DNA from: Delftia tsuruhatensis
GTDB lineage: Bacteria; Pseudomonadota; Gammaproteobacteria; Burkholderiales; Burkholderiaceae_C
Direction: 5' to 3'
Assembly (NCBI RefSeq): GCF_903815225.1
Contig: NZ_LR813084.1
Location: 4,736,001-4,800,000, forward strand
DNA length: 64,000 nucleotides
Position numbers and translations under genes: made by a program. Below the pieces are notes generated by a model. It did no database searches and was not told the origin of the DNA. It was given only the letters and a program-made list of their open reading frames with translations. This document shows, piece after piece, positions 46,413 through 55,514 of this stretch; within the stretch, counting starts at the first letter, position 1; every line of letters begins with the position of its first letter.

Positions 46413-47660
46413 TCACTCCGCCAGGAACAGCTCCTGCAGGTCGCTGAGGAAATCGAAGCCACGCTCGGTGGGCACCACCCGGCCCAGGTCGCGCGTGATC
46501 AGGCCCTTGGCCTGGGCGGCATCCAGCCCCCTGGCGATGGATGACAGGGGCAGGCCCGTGCGCTCCATGAAGTCCTGCAGCGCAAAGCCCTCGCGCAGGC
46601 GCAGTGCGTTGAGCATGTACTCGAAGGGCAGGTCGGCACGGCGTACCTCGCTGTCCTGCGCCAGCGGCGTGCCGGCCAGGGCCTGGTCCATGTAGCGGGC
46701 CGGATCGCGAAAGCGCACCTGGCGCACGATGCGGTGCGCAAAGCTGAGCTTGCTGTGCGCGCCCGCGCCTATGCCCAGGTAGTCGCCGAACTGCCAGTAG
46801 TTGCGGTTGTGCCAGCACTGGTGGCCGTCGCGCGCATAGGCCGAGATCTCGTAGCGTTGCAGGCCCGCGGTGGCCGTGCGCGCCGTGATGCGGTCCAGCA
46901 TGTCGTAGGCGATGTCATCCTCGGGCAGCGCCGGGGGGAACTTGGCGAACCAGGTGTTGGGCTCGATCGTCAGGTGGTAGACCGACAGGTGCGGCGGCGC
47001 GAACGACAGGGCCGCGTCCAGGTCGCGCGCCAGGTCCAGCTCGGTCTGCCCCGGCAACGCATACATCAGGTCGATGTTGAAGGTCTCGAAGCTGTCGGCG
47101 GCCTCGCGCACCGCGGCGCGCGCCTGGGCCCCGTCATGCACGCGCCCCACGGCCTGCAGGAAGCGGTCATCGAAGCTCTGCACGCCGATGGACAGCCGCG
47201 TGACGCCGGCCGCGCGGAAGGCGCGGAAGCGGTCGGTCTCGAAGGTGCCGGGATTGGCCTCCATGGTGATCTCGCAGTCGGCCTCCATGCGCAGGCGCGC
47301 GCGGATGGCGGCCAGCAGCCGGTCGATGGCCTCGGGCGAGAACAGGCTGGGCGTGCCGCCGCCGATGAAGATGCTGTGCACCGTGCGGCCCCAGATCAGT
47401 GGCAGCGCGCTTTCCAGGTCCGCGACCACGGCATCGACGTAGCGCTGCTCGGGCAGGGCCGGGCCGTCGCGCCCATGCTCATGCGAGTTGAAGTCGCAGT
47501 AGGGGCACTTGCGCAGGCACCAGGGCAGGTGCACGTACAGCGACAGCGGCGGCAGGCTGCCCAGCAGCAGCGTGCCCGGGCGCATGTAATGCTGGATGTC
47601 GCGCTGCACGGCCGCCCCCGCGCCGACGGCCGCCACATCCTGGGGCTGGATGGGAATCAT
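46413..47660 (-). CDS. hemW: HemW-like radical SAM heme chaperone
   Basis: This 415-residue protein has the radical SAM cluster motif CLRKCPYC (Cys48, Cys52, Cys55), then GGGTPSLF, NPGTFE, SIGVQSFDD and the C-terminal HemW domain. Bacterial HemW delivers heme and lacks coproporphyrinogen oxidase activity in studied cases. The ATG overlaps the rdgB stop (ATGA), so rdgB-hemW are coupled. The in-frame region upstream of 47660 is an rdgB shadow. Confidence 0.95.
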   Translation of the reverse strand: MIPIQPQDVAAVGAGAAVQRDIQHYMRPGTLLLGSLPPLSLYVHLPWCLRKCPYCDFNSHEHGRDGPALPEQRYVDAVVADLESALPLIWGRTVHSIFIGGGTPSLFSPEAIDRLLAAIRARLRMEADCEITMEANPGTFETDRFRAFRAAGVTRLSIGVQSFDDRFLQAVGRVHDGAQARAAVREAADSFETFNIDLMYALPGQTELDLARDLDAALSFAPPHLSVYHLTIEPNTWFAKFPPALPEDDIAYDMLDRITARTATAGLQRYEISAYARDGHQCWHNRNYWQFGDYLGIGAGAHSKLSFAHRIVRQVRFRDPARYMDQALAGTPLAQDSEVRRADLPFEYMLNALRLREGFALQDFMERTGLPLSSIARGLDAAQAKGLITRDLGRVVPTERGFDFLSDLQELFLAE

Positions 47661-48259
47661 CGCAGCCAGCGCTCGCGCACGAGATCGATCATCTGCAAGG
47701 TGGCGCGGCCACGGTGGCTGTGCGCGTGCTTGACGGCCGGATCCATCTCGGCAAAGGTCCGGCCCAGCTCGGGCAGGTACATCACGGGATCGAAGCCGAA
47801 GCCCTGCGTGCCCCGGCGCTCGGTGGCGATCTCGCCCTGCACGCGGCCCATGGCGATCAGCGGCTCGGGGTCGCGCGCGCTGCGCACGCCGACCAGGGTG
47901 CTGACCATGGCCGCGCGGCGATCGGCCACGCCCTGCATCTGCTCCAGCAGGGCACGGACGTTGTTCTCGTCGCTCTTTTCGTAGCCGAACCGGGTGCAGT
48001 AGTACGCCGTGTCCACGCCGGGCAGGCCGCCGAAGTGCTCCACGCACATGCCGGCGTCATCGGCGATGGCGGGCAGGCCCGTGCGCTCGGCCGCGAAGCG
48101 CGCCTTGGACAGCGCGTTCTCCACGAAGGTGCAATGCGGCTCGGGCGCCTCGCCCTCGAACAGGTCACCCTGGCGAACCAGCTCCACCCCCAGGGGGGCG
48201 AACATGGCTTGCAGCTCGGCGAGCTTGCCGCGGTTGTTGGAGGCCAACACTATCTTCAT
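47657..48259 (-). CDS. rdgB: XTP/dITP diphosphatase RdgB/HAM1
   Basis: This house-cleaning enzyme removes non-canonical purine triphosphates (dITP, XTP). The 200-residue protein has MKIVLASNNRGKLAEL at the start, TFVENALSKARFAAE, IADDAGMCVEHFGGLPGV and GTQGFGFDPVMY, all characteristic of the family. ATG 48259 was chosen because it gives the family N-terminus. It is followed by hemW with overlap. Confidence 0.96.
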   Translation of the reverse strand: MKIVLASNNRGKLAELQAMFAPLGVELVRQGDLFEGEAPEPHCTFVENALSKARFAAERTGLPAIADDAGMCVEHFGGLPGVDTAYYCTRFGYEKSDENNVRALLEQMQGVADRRAAMVSTLVGVRSARDPEPLIAMGRVQGEIATERRGTQGFGFDPVMYLPELGRTFAEMDPAVKHAHSHRGRATLQMIDLVRERWLR

Positions 48260-48351
48260 CGTGCAAATCCGTTCGGGCGCCCGCGCGCCCCTTGTCGTCA
48301 ATCGGTGTGATGGGCATGCCTGCCGCCACCGGCAGGCACCGGCGGCCAGGC

Positions 48352-49257
48352 TCAGCGCTTGAACTGGCGCTCGGCCGAGCGGCGTATCGCCTCGTTGATC
48401 TCGGCGATGGAGCGCTCGATGGCCGCGTCGTCCAGCTCGTCTTCCAGGTCATCGATGGGCCCGCCCTGGATTGTGGACTCGAATGCGTTGTCCTCGATGT
48501 CCTGGGTGGAGATACCCATGGTGGACGCGAAGGCGTCGGGCGTCTCCCACTCCATGGCGATGGCCGTGACGTTGTCGCTGGCATCGCCGGCATTGCGCAG
48601 CGCGGTGTCCACCAGCTGCGGGATGGCCTGGGAGACGGTGCGTCCGTGCAGGGTCCGCAGCAGATGCCCCTCGTCCACGCTGCCCCACAGGCCGTCCGAG
48701 CACAGCAGCAGCCTGTCGCCCTGCTCCAGGCGGCGCGGTTCGGTCACGTCGTAGATGGGCTTGGAAGGCGAGCCCAGGCAGGTGAACAGCACGTTGCGGC
48801 TCGAGGTCTTGAGCTGTGCCGCGATCTCGCCCATCTCCAGGTAGGAATGGTCGCGTGTCCGCGCCAGCAGCTCCCCGCCGCGCACCAGGTACAGGCGCGA
48901 GTCGCCGCAATGGATCCAGGTGATCTTGCCCTTCTGGATGACGGCCGCCACCAGCGTGGTGCGCGGCGTGTCTATCATGCCCTTGCCGCTGGCATAGCGC
49001 AGGATCTGCCGGTGCGCCTGCAGCAGTGCATCGACCAGGAAGGTCTGGGGATCCTCCAGCAGGGGCTTGGCCTGGCGCTGGAAATGAACGGACATCACCT
49101 GCAGCGCCAGCTGCGCCGCGACCTCGCCCTCGGGGTGGCCCCCCATGCCGTCGGCCAGCACGAAGAGCACGGCTTCCCGCGTGTAGCAGTAGCCCATGCG
49201 GTCCTCGTTGAGCACCCTGCCGCCCCGGCGGCTCAGCTGGAACACCGAAAACCTCAT
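48352..49257 (-). CDS. PP2C family protein Ser/Thr phosphatase
   Basis: This 301-residue metal-dependent phosphatase has GGRVLNEDRMGYC, LFVLADGMGGHPEGEVAA, CGDSRLYLVRGG, LLLCSDGLWGSV and ASDNVTAIAMEW. These supply the usual Asp metal ligands (DG and DN motifs). The C-terminal acidic tail is specific. Its ATG overlaps the stop of the kinase gene, so it forms a kinase-phosphatase pair; it probably reverses the kinase's phosphorylation. Confidence 0.93.
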   Translation of the reverse strand: MRFSVFQLSRRGGRVLNEDRMGYCYTREAVLFVLADGMGGHPEGEVAAQLALQVMSVHFQRQAKPLLEDPQTFLVDALLQAHRQILRYASGKGMIDTPRTTLVAAVIQKGKITWIHCGDSRLYLVRGGELLARTRDHSYLEMGEIAAQLKTSSRNVLFTCLGSPSKPIYDVTEPRRLEQGDRLLLCSDGLWGSVDEGHLLRTLHGRTVSQAIPQLVDTALRNAGDASDNVTAIAMEWETPDAFASTMGISTQDIEDNAFESTIQGGPIDDLEDELDDAAIERSIAEINEAIRRSAERQFKR

Positions 49258-50285
49258 GGCTTGCGCTCCTGGCCCGCGGCCGGCAGGCCGGCCGCGCCGC
49301 TGATCTTTTGCATGTTCTTCCTGGCGTCGGTCACCAGCGTGTCCAGCTGCAGCCGCATGCGTTCGGAAACGCTGAGCCTGGTGTAGCGGCGCTCGCCCTC
49401 GCGGCTCAATTCCTTTTGCAGCGCGAACACCGACTGAGGGCGCGACCCCGGATCCATGGCCATGCACCACTCGACGACCTCGATGAGGTTGTCCGAGTAG
49501 ACGCCGCGCAGCTTGGTCAGCGCCAGCGCCAGCCGATCCTTGTCCTGGCGCTGCGGCGCCTCGTTGGGAGGAAAGCCCTGCATGCAGGCGTAGATGCAGG
49601 CGCCGATGGCGTAGATGTCGGTCCAGGGCCCCAGCGACGCATCGCGGCGGTACATCTCGGGGGCGGCGAATCCCGGCGTGTACATGGGGCGGATGAAGTT
49701 GCCTTCCTTGGAAAGCACCTCGCGCGCCGCGCCGAAGTCGATCATCACGGCACGGTCGTCGTTGGTGATGAAGATGTTGGCGGGCTTGATGTCCAGGTGC
49801 AGCATCTTGTGCTGGTGCACGATACGCAGACCGCGCAGCACCTCGTCGAACAGCGAGCGTATGGTCGATTCGCGGAACACCTTCTCGGCCTTGAGATCGC
49901 GCGCCGTGACGATGAAGTCCTGCAGGGTCGCCCCTTCCAGGTAGTTCATCACCATGTAGACGGTCTCGTTCTCGCGGAAGAAGTTGAGCACGCTGACCAC
50001 GGAGGCATGGGAGATCTGCGCCAGCGAGCGCCCCTCCTCGAAGAAGCTCTTGAGGCCCAGGCGGTACAGCGAGAGTTTTTCGGGGGCCACGACAGGTTGC
50101 AGCTCTCCTGGGGCTCGGGTGGCCAGCGAGGCGGGCAGGTATTCCTTGATCGCCACCTGCTTGCCCTGCGCATCCAAGGCCAGGTAGACAACGCCGAAAC
50201 CGCCGGAAGCAAGCCTGCGCACCACCCGGTAGCCGCCGATCGCGCTGCCTGGCGGCAATGGCGCAGGCTTGATCTTGGATGACAT
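49254..50285 (-). CDS. Eukaryotic-like Ser/Thr protein kinase
   Basis: This 343-residue soluble kinase has the Gly-rich loop LASGGFGVVY (25-34), Lys47 in VAIKEYLP, catalytic loop HLDIKPANIF (Asp165; HLD instead of HRD), DFG at 183-185, and PGFAAPEM in place of the APE motif. The C-terminal 60 residues are basic and helical with no membrane segment. HLD and non-RD features suggest weak or altered activation. The ATG overlaps nothing upstream; the AT-rich 50286-50359 gap separates it from divergent yicC. Confidence 0.93.
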   Translation of the reverse strand: MSSKIKPAPLPPGSAIGGYRVVRRLASGGFGVVYLALDAQGKQVAIKEYLPASLATRAPGELQPVVAPEKLSLYRLGLKSFFEEGRSLAQISHASVVSVLNFFRENETVYMVMNYLEGATLQDFIVTARDLKAEKVFRESTIRSLFDEVLRGLRIVHQHKMLHLDIKPANIFITNDDRAVMIDFGAAREVLSKEGNFIRPMYTPGFAAPEMYRRDASLGPWTDIYAIGACIYACMQGFPPNEAPQRQDKDRLALALTKLRGVYSDNLIEVVEWCMAMDPGSRPQSVFALQKELSREGERRYTRLSVSERMRLQLDTLVTDARKNMQKISGAAGLPAAGQERKP

Positions 50286-50359
50286 TTTTTTCGGGTAAAC
50301 CTCAGGGACGGAGCGAAACCCGGATAATCGGGCGATTGCAAGCATCCATCAAAAGTCCA

Positions 50360-51268
50360 ATGCCAGTTTACAGCATGACCGGATACGCCAGTGCCCAGCA
50401 CGGCGCATCCGCAGAAGATGGTGGAGCGTCGGGCCGCAACAGCCGGCTCGGCCTGGAGATCCGTTCGGTCAACAGCCGCTTCCTGGATCTGTCGTTCCGC
50501 CTTCCAGACGAACTGCGCGCCCATGAACCGGCCCTCAGGGCCATTCTGACTGCCCGCCTCAAGCGCGGCAAGGTCGAAGTGCGCGCCGCCATCGACAGCG
50601 ATGACGGCAATGCCCTGCCCGATCCCTCCACGGCCGTGCTGCAGCGGCTGTCCATGCTCCAGGACACCATCCAGTCCTGGCTGCCCGACGCGCGCAGCCT
50701 GTCGGTGGCCGATGTGCTGCGCCTGTCCGGCGGTGGGGCCGCCTCCTCCATCGACTGGGGCAGCGTGCTGCCCGCCCTGGCCGAGCAGGCCCTGGCCTCG
50801 CTCATGGAGGCCCGCGCCAGCGAGGGCAAGCGCCTGGCCACCATGCTCCAGGACCGCATCGCCCAACTGCGCAAGCTGGCGGCCGACGCCACCCCGCTGG
50901 TGCCCCAGCTCGTGGAGCAGCAGCGCCTGCGCTTCATGGAACGCTGGAAGGAAGCCATGGCCCTGGCCGAAGGCGCCGTCGCGCCCGAAGCCGCCCAGGA
51001 CCGCGCCCTGACCGAGGCCACCGCCTTTGCGATCCGCATCGATGTGGCCGAGGAGGTCACGCGCCTGGACTCGCACCTCGACGAGCTGCAGAGCCTGCTC
51101 AAGAAGGGCGGCGAGATCGGCAAGCGCCTGGACTTCCTGATCCAGGAACTGCACCGCGAGGCCAACACCCTGGGCTCCAAGTCCGCCACGCTGGAGCTGA
51201 CGCGCATCAGCGTGGACATGAAAGTGCTGATCGAGCAGATGCGCGAGCAGGTGCAGAACATCGAATAA
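50360..51268 (+). CDS. yicC: YicC family endoribonuclease
   Basis: This 302-residue protein starts [15 protein letters not shown] and has [25 protein letters not shown] and the C-terminal block [26 protein letters not shown], all hallmark YicC regions (YicC_N and DUF1732). The E. coli protein is an RNase implicated in small-RNA turnover. The next genes are gmk and rpoZ, the usual neighbours. Confidence 0.95.
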   Translation: MPVYSMTGYASAQHGASAEDGGASGRNSRLGLEIRSVNSRFLDLSFRLPDELRAHEPALRAILTARLKRGKVEVRAAIDSDDGNALPDPSTAVLQRLSMLQDTIQSWLPDARSLSVADVLRLSGGGAASSIDWGSVLPALAEQALASLMEARASEGKRLATMLQDRIAQLRKLAADATPLVPQLVEQQRLRFMERWKEAMALAEGAVAPEAAQDRALTEATAFAIRIDVAEEVTRLDSHLDELQSLLKKGGEIGKRLDFLIQELHREANTLGSKSATLELTRISVDMKVLIEQMREQVQNIE

Positions 51269-51312
51269 GCCCCCCACTGATGCCCATGCGTAACCCAACT
51301 GCGCAAAATTCC

Positions 51313-51942
51313 ATGGATTACCCCGGAAACCTCTTTGTCGTCTCGGCCCCCAGCGGGGCCGGCAAGTCCAGCCTGGTGCGGGCACTGCGCGAGTTCGACG
51401 CGCGCGTCTCGCCCTCTGTCTCCCACACCACGCGCGCACCGCGTGGCCAGGAAAAGCATGGCCGCGAGTACTACTTCGTCTCCGACCAGGAGTTCGACGC
51501 CATGGTCGGCAACAACGCCTTCGTCGAATGGGCGCACGTGCACAGCCGTCGCTACGGCACGGCCAAGAAGGCCCTGGAGGAGCGCATCCAGGTGGGCACC
51601 GACGTGCTGCTGGAGATCGACTACCAGGGCGCGCTCCAGGTCAAGCAGGCGTTTCCCAACGCCGTGCTGATCTTCATCCTGCCTCCCAGCTGGGACGAGT
51701 TGCGCGCGCGCCTGGAAAACCGCGGAGAGGATGCGCCCGAGGTCATCGAGTTGCGCCTGAAGAACGCGGCCGAGGAGATGGCCCAGGTGTCGAAATTCGA
51801 CTTCGTTATAATCAACGAATTGTTCGAGACCGCGCTCTTTGATCTCAAGGCGATCATCCACGCCCAGCGTCTCAAATACGCGGCTCAGCGCAGCCGCCGC
51901 GCCGAGACCTTCGAGTCGCTCAATATTTCTGAACCCAACTGA
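51313..51942 (+). CDS. gmk: Guanylate kinase
   Basis: This enzyme phosphorylates GMP to GDP. From ATG 51313 ([20 protein letters not shown]) it has 209 residues, the usual length; ATGs at 51280 and 51286 would add 9-11. The P-loop is APSGAGKSS, followed by [22 protein letters not shown] in pieces for GMP binding and LLEIDYQGA. It lies between yicC and rpoZ. Confidence 0.95.
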   Translation: MDYPGNLFVVSAPSGAGKSSLVRALREFDARVSPSVSHTTRAPRGQEKHGREYYFVSDQEFDAMVGNNAFVEWAHVHSRRYGTAKKALEERIQVGTDVLLEIDYQGALQVKQAFPNAVLIFILPPSWDELRARLENRGEDAPEVIELRLKNAAEEMAQVSKFDFVIINELFETALFDLKAIIHAQRLKYAAQRSRRAETFESLNISEPN

Positions 51943-51960
51943 CGTTTCCTGGAGATCCTG

Positions 51961-52164
51961 ATGGCACGCATCACTGTTGAAGATTGCCTGGAGCAAATTC
52001 CCAACCGCTTCCAGCTCGTGCTGGCAGCAACCTACCGCGCCCGCATGCTCAGCCAGGGCCACACCCCCAAGATCGAGACCAAGAACAAGCCCGGCGTCAC
52101 CGCGCTGCGCGAGATCGCCGACGGCAAGGTCGGCCTCGAGATGCTCAAGAAGGTTCCGGGCTGA
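51961..52164 (+). CDS. rpoZ: DNA-directed RNA polymerase omega subunit
   Basis: This 67-residue protein starts [19 protein letters not shown] and contains the conserved [10 protein letters not shown] and [16 protein letters not shown]. Omega binds beta-prime and is part of a ppGpp site in RNA polymerase. The stop of gmk is 18 bases upstream. A terminator follows. Confidence 0.97.
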   Translation: MARITVEDCLEQIPNRFQLVLAATYRARMLSQGHTPKIETKNKPGVTALREIADGKVGLEMLKKVPG

Positions 52165-52192
52165 TTTGCTGCAAAGCAACACAATGGCCCCC

Positions 52193-52222
52193 AAAAAAGC
52201 ACCGCCCAGCGGTGCTTTTTTT
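52193..52222 (+). terminator. Rho-independent terminator after rpoZ
   Basis: AGCACCGC (52198-52205), loop CCA, GCGGTGCT (52209-52216) and then six T. The A-run on the left makes it usable on both strands. Confidence 0.85.
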
Positions 52223-52265
52223 ACATGAAGCCTGCACAAACCCGCATGCACGCTACATTTAAGTC

Positions 52266-54533
52266 ATGAAAGCGGCCTTGACTTCGTTCACAGCCCCGTC
52301 CGATCCCGTACCGCCGCCCCGGTCCGAGCGCATGTCTGCCGAGCAGGCTGCCTCCGTGTCGGCCAGCGCCTTTGCGGGGCTGATGGAGCAACTGAGCTAC
52401 CTGGATGCCTCCAGCATCGAGCAGGTGCGCGAAGCCTATGCGTTCGCCGACCGTGCCCACAGCGACCAGTGGCGCAGCAGCGGCGAACCCTACATCACGC
52501 ACCCCATTGCCGTCACCGCGCTGTGCGCGAGCTGGAAGCTCGATGCGCCAGCCCTGATGGCGGCCCTGCTGCACGACGCCATGGAAGACTGCGGCGTCAC
52601 CAAGGCGGATCTCGCCCAGCGCTTCGGCCAGGACGTGGCCGAGCTGGTCGACGGGCTCACCAAGCTCGACAAGCTGCAGTTCAACACCCGCGAGGAAAAC
52701 CAGGCCGAGTCCTTCCGCAAGATGCTGCTGGCCATGGCGCGCGATGTGCGCGTCATCCTGATCAAGCTGGCCGACCGCACCCACAACATGCGCACCATGG
52801 GCGACATGCCGCGCAGCAAGTGGGGTCGCATCTCGTCGGAGACGCTGGAGATCTACGCACCCATCGCCCACCGGCTGGGCCTGAACCAGACCTACCGCGA
52901 ACTGCAGGACCTGGCCTTCCGCCACCTGCACCCCTGGCGCTACGCCACGCTGGAGAAGGCCATCGCGCGCTCGCGCAAGCGCCGCCGCGATCTGGTCCAG
53001 CGCGTGCAGGACGAGGTCAACGCCGAATTCGCCCAGGCCGGCCTGCAGGCACGCCTGGCCGGCCGCGAAAGCACGCTGTACTCGCTCTATCTGCGCATGG
53101 AGAAGAACCAGCTGAGCTTCGCCAAGGTGACGGACATCTACGGTTTCCGCATCATCCTGCCGCGCGTGATCGACTGCTACACCGCGCTGGGCGTGCTGCA
53201 CCAGATGTACAAGCCCATGCCGGGCCGCTTCAAGGACTACATCGCCATTGCCAAGAACAACGGCTACCAGTCGCTGCACACCACCCTGGTCGGCCCCTCC
53301 GGCGTGAACATCGAGTTCCAGATCCGCACCGAGGAGATGCACATCGTCGCCGAGGCCGGCGTGGCCGCCCACTGGCTGTACAAGGCCCAGCCCGGCCACG
53401 ACTCCGAGCAACTGGGCACGCAGTGGCTGCAGTCGCTGCTGGACATCCAGAACGAGACGCGCGATGCCGCCGAGTTCTGGGACCATGTCAAGGTGGACCT
53501 GTTCCCCGACGCCGTCTACGTGTTCACGCCCAAGAGCGAGATCATGGCCATGCCGCGCGGCGCCACCGTGGTGGACTTCGCCTACGCCATCCACAGCAAG
53601 GTCGGCAACCACATGACGGCCGCGCGCATCAACAACGAGGAAGTGCCGCTGCGCACCGAGCTCAAGAGCGGCGACGTGGTGCAGATCGTCACCTCCGAGG
53701 AAGCCACCCCCAACCCAGCCTGGCTGGGTTTCGTCAAGACCGGTCGCGCGCGCTCCAAGATCCGCCACTACCTGAAGACGGCCGCGCAAAGCGAATCGGC
53801 GCGCCTGGGCGAGAACCTGCTGGCCCAGGCCATGCGCGCCGAGGGCATGGACGCCGTCCCCCCCGCGGACGAGGCCAACCAGGCGCTATGGGACGAGGTG
53901 CTGCGCATGGCGGGCAGCCGCAGCCGCACCGACCTCATGGTGGACATCGGCATGGGCCGGCGCATCGCATCGCTGGTGGCCTCGCGCCTGACGGCGCTGA
54001 TGGCGCGCCACGGCCACCGGCCCGACGCCCTGCTGCTCACGCGCGAGCGCTTCAACACCAGCAACCGCCCTTTCCAAGGCGCCGTGCTGCTGGATGGATC
54101 CAACCAGGGATCCATCCACTATGCGCAGTGCTGCCGCCCCGTGCCCGGCGATGCCATCGTGGGCTACCTGGGCAGCGGCGAAGGCCTGATCGTGCACCAT
54201 GCCCAGTGCAAGATCGCCCAGCGCCTGCAGGAAAAGGACCGCGACCGCTTCATCGTCGTCGAATGGGCCGATGACATCGACCCGGCGCGCCTGTTCGACG
54301 CGCGCATCGTCGTCACCGTCAACAACGGCAAGGGCGTGCTGGCGCGCGTGGCGGCCGAGCTGGCCGGCGCCGAGGTGGACATCCTGCGGGTGGACATGGC
54401 CGACGAGGCCGCCATGAGCACCACCGACCTGTGCTTCGTGATCTCGGTGCACGACAACCAGCAGGTGGAGGCCGCGCTGCGCAACCTGCGGCGCGTGCAT
54501 TCGGTGGTGCGCGCATCGCGCGTCATCCCCTGA
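52266..54533 (+). CDS. spoT: Bifunctional (p)ppGpp synthetase/hydrolase (RelA/SpoT)
   Basis: This 755-residue stringent response enzyme has an N-terminal HD hydrolase (LLHDAMED with His103 and Asp104; SEPYITHPIAV-type start) followed by the RelA synthetase domain. The synthetase motif is RFKD (321-324), the RXKD signature of dual-function Rel/SpoT rather than the EXDD of monofunctional RelA, with NNGYQSLHTT next. Then come a TGS domain (DAVYVFTPKSEIMAMPRGATVVDFAYAIHS in outline), a helical domain and a C-terminal ACT. It follows the rpoZ terminator, with its own short leader. Confidence 0.95.
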   Translation: MKAALTSFTAPSDPVPPPRSERMSAEQAASVSASAFAGLMEQLSYLDASSIEQVREAYAFADRAHSDQWRSSGEPYITHPIAVTALCASWKLDAPALMAALLHDAMEDCGVTKADLAQRFGQDVAELVDGLTKLDKLQFNTREENQAESFRKMLLAMARDVRVILIKLADRTHNMRTMGDMPRSKWGRISSETLEIYAPIAHRLGLNQTYRELQDLAFRHLHPWRYATLEKAIARSRKRRRDLVQRVQDEVNAEFAQAGLQARLAGRESTLYSLYLRMEKNQLSFAKVTDIYGFRIILPRVIDCYTALGVLHQMYKPMPGRFKDYIAIAKNNGYQSLHTTLVGPSGVNIEFQIRTEEMHIVAEAGVAAHWLYKAQPGHDSEQLGTQWLQSLLDIQNETRDAAEFWDHVKVDLFPDAVYVFTPKSEIMAMPRGATVVDFAYAIHSKVGNHMTAARINNEEVPLRTELKSGDVVQIVTSEEATPNPAWLGFVKTGRARSKIRHYLKTAAQSESARLGENLLAQAMRAEGMDAVPPADEANQALWDEVLRMAGSRSRTDLMVDIGMGRRIASLVASRLTALMARHGHRPDALLLTRERFNTSNRPFQGAVLLDGSNQGSIHYAQCCRPVPGDAIVGYLGSGEGLIVHHAQCKIAQRLQEKDRDRFIVVEWADDIDPARLFDARIVVTVNNGKGVLARVAAELAGAEVDILRVDMADEAAMSTTDLCFVISVHDNQQVEAALRNLRRVHSVVRASRVIP

Positions 54534-54545
54534 ACCCTGATCCTG

Positions 54546-54567
54546 GCCCCGCTGCGCGGGGCTTTTT
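54546..54567 (+). terminator. Rho-independent terminator after spoT
   Basis: GCCCCGC (54546-54552), loop TGC, GCGGGGC (54556-54562) and five T. It lies 13 bases after the spoT stop and overlaps the end of the convergent Sir2 gene. Confidence 0.8.
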
Positions 54568-55430
54568 CATTCCTGCAGGTCTTGCACCAGCTGCCACAGC
54601 ACCTGGCCGCAGTCCTGCTCGATCTTGAGCGCCAGCAGCTCCTCGCCCCGCATGCGCCCCTGGTTGACCGCCGCCACGGGCTTGCCCTGGGCCACGGCCT
54701 CATGCACGAAGCGCAGGCCCGAATACACCATCAACGATGAACCCACGACCAGCAGGCCATGGGAACGCAGCAGCGCAGCCCGCACCGCCTGCACGCGCTC
54801 GCGCGGCACGCCTTCGCCGTAGAACACCACGTCGGGCTTGAGCACGCCACCACACTGCCCGCAGGCAGGCACCTCGAAGCGGCTGAAGTCGCGCCCCTCC
54901 AGGTCGGCGTCGCCATCGGGCGCGGCCTCGGCGCGCAGGTCCGCCCATCCAGGGTTTCGCGCCAGCAGCAGAGCCTGCAGGGCCCCGCGCTCCGTGATGG
55001 CGCCGCAGCCCATGCAGCGCACGGCGGCGATGCGGCCATGCAGGTCGATGACATCCACGCTGCCGGCGGCCGCATGCAGTCCGTCCACGTTCTGGGTGAC
55101 CAGGCCTTCCATCCACCCGCGCTGCTGCAGCCGCACCAATGCCTCGTGAGCCGGACCGGGCCTGGCCTGCGCCATGACGGGCCAGCCCAGCAGGCTGCGC
55201 GCCCAATAGCGCTGGCGCGTGGCCTGGCTGCCCATGAAGGCTTGCAGTGTCACGGGCTGGGCGCGCTTCCACTGCCCCGCCCGGTCGCGATAGTCGGGAA
55301 TGCCGGAACCGGTGCTGCACCCCGCGCCGGTCAGCACCAGCCAGCGCTGGCCGGGGCGCAACAAGGCCTGCAGCGCCTGCACGGCGCCAGGCGCAGCGGA
55401 GATCGGTGATGGTGACGGATGGGCGATCAT
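54567..55430 (-). CDS. NAD-dependent protein deacylase (Sir2/sirtuin)
   Basis: This 287-residue sirtuin has LTGAGCSTGSGIPDYR (NAD-binding GAG and the DYR loop), the TQNVDGLH motif (residues 112-119), catalytic His131 in IDLHGRI, and two Cys pairs for zinc (CMGC at 139-142 and CGQCGG). Sirtuins remove acyl groups from lysines and make 2'-O-acetyl-ADP-ribose. The ATG overlaps no gene; 85 bases separate it from the divergent transglycosylase gene. Confidence 0.93.
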   Translation of the reverse strand: MIAHPSPSPISAAPGAVQALQALLRPGQRWLVLTGAGCSTGSGIPDYRDRAGQWKRAQPVTLQAFMGSQATRQRYWARSLLGWPVMAQARPGPAHEALVRLQQRGWMEGLVTQNVDGLHAAAGSVDVIDLHGRIAAVRCMGCGAITERGALQALLLARNPGWADLRAEAAPDGDADLEGRDFSRFEVPACGQCGGVLKPDVVFYGEGVPRERVQAVRAALLRSHGLLVVGSSLMVYSGLRFVHEAVAQGKPVAAVNQGRMRGEELLALKIEQDCGQVLWQLVQDLQE

Positions 55431-55514
55431 GGCAGCACAGCATAGCCGCCCGGCAGTCCGATCGGAAACACCGTGTTGCATTCCGCGGCCAGGCGCACAG
55501 GAGACAATGGTCGC

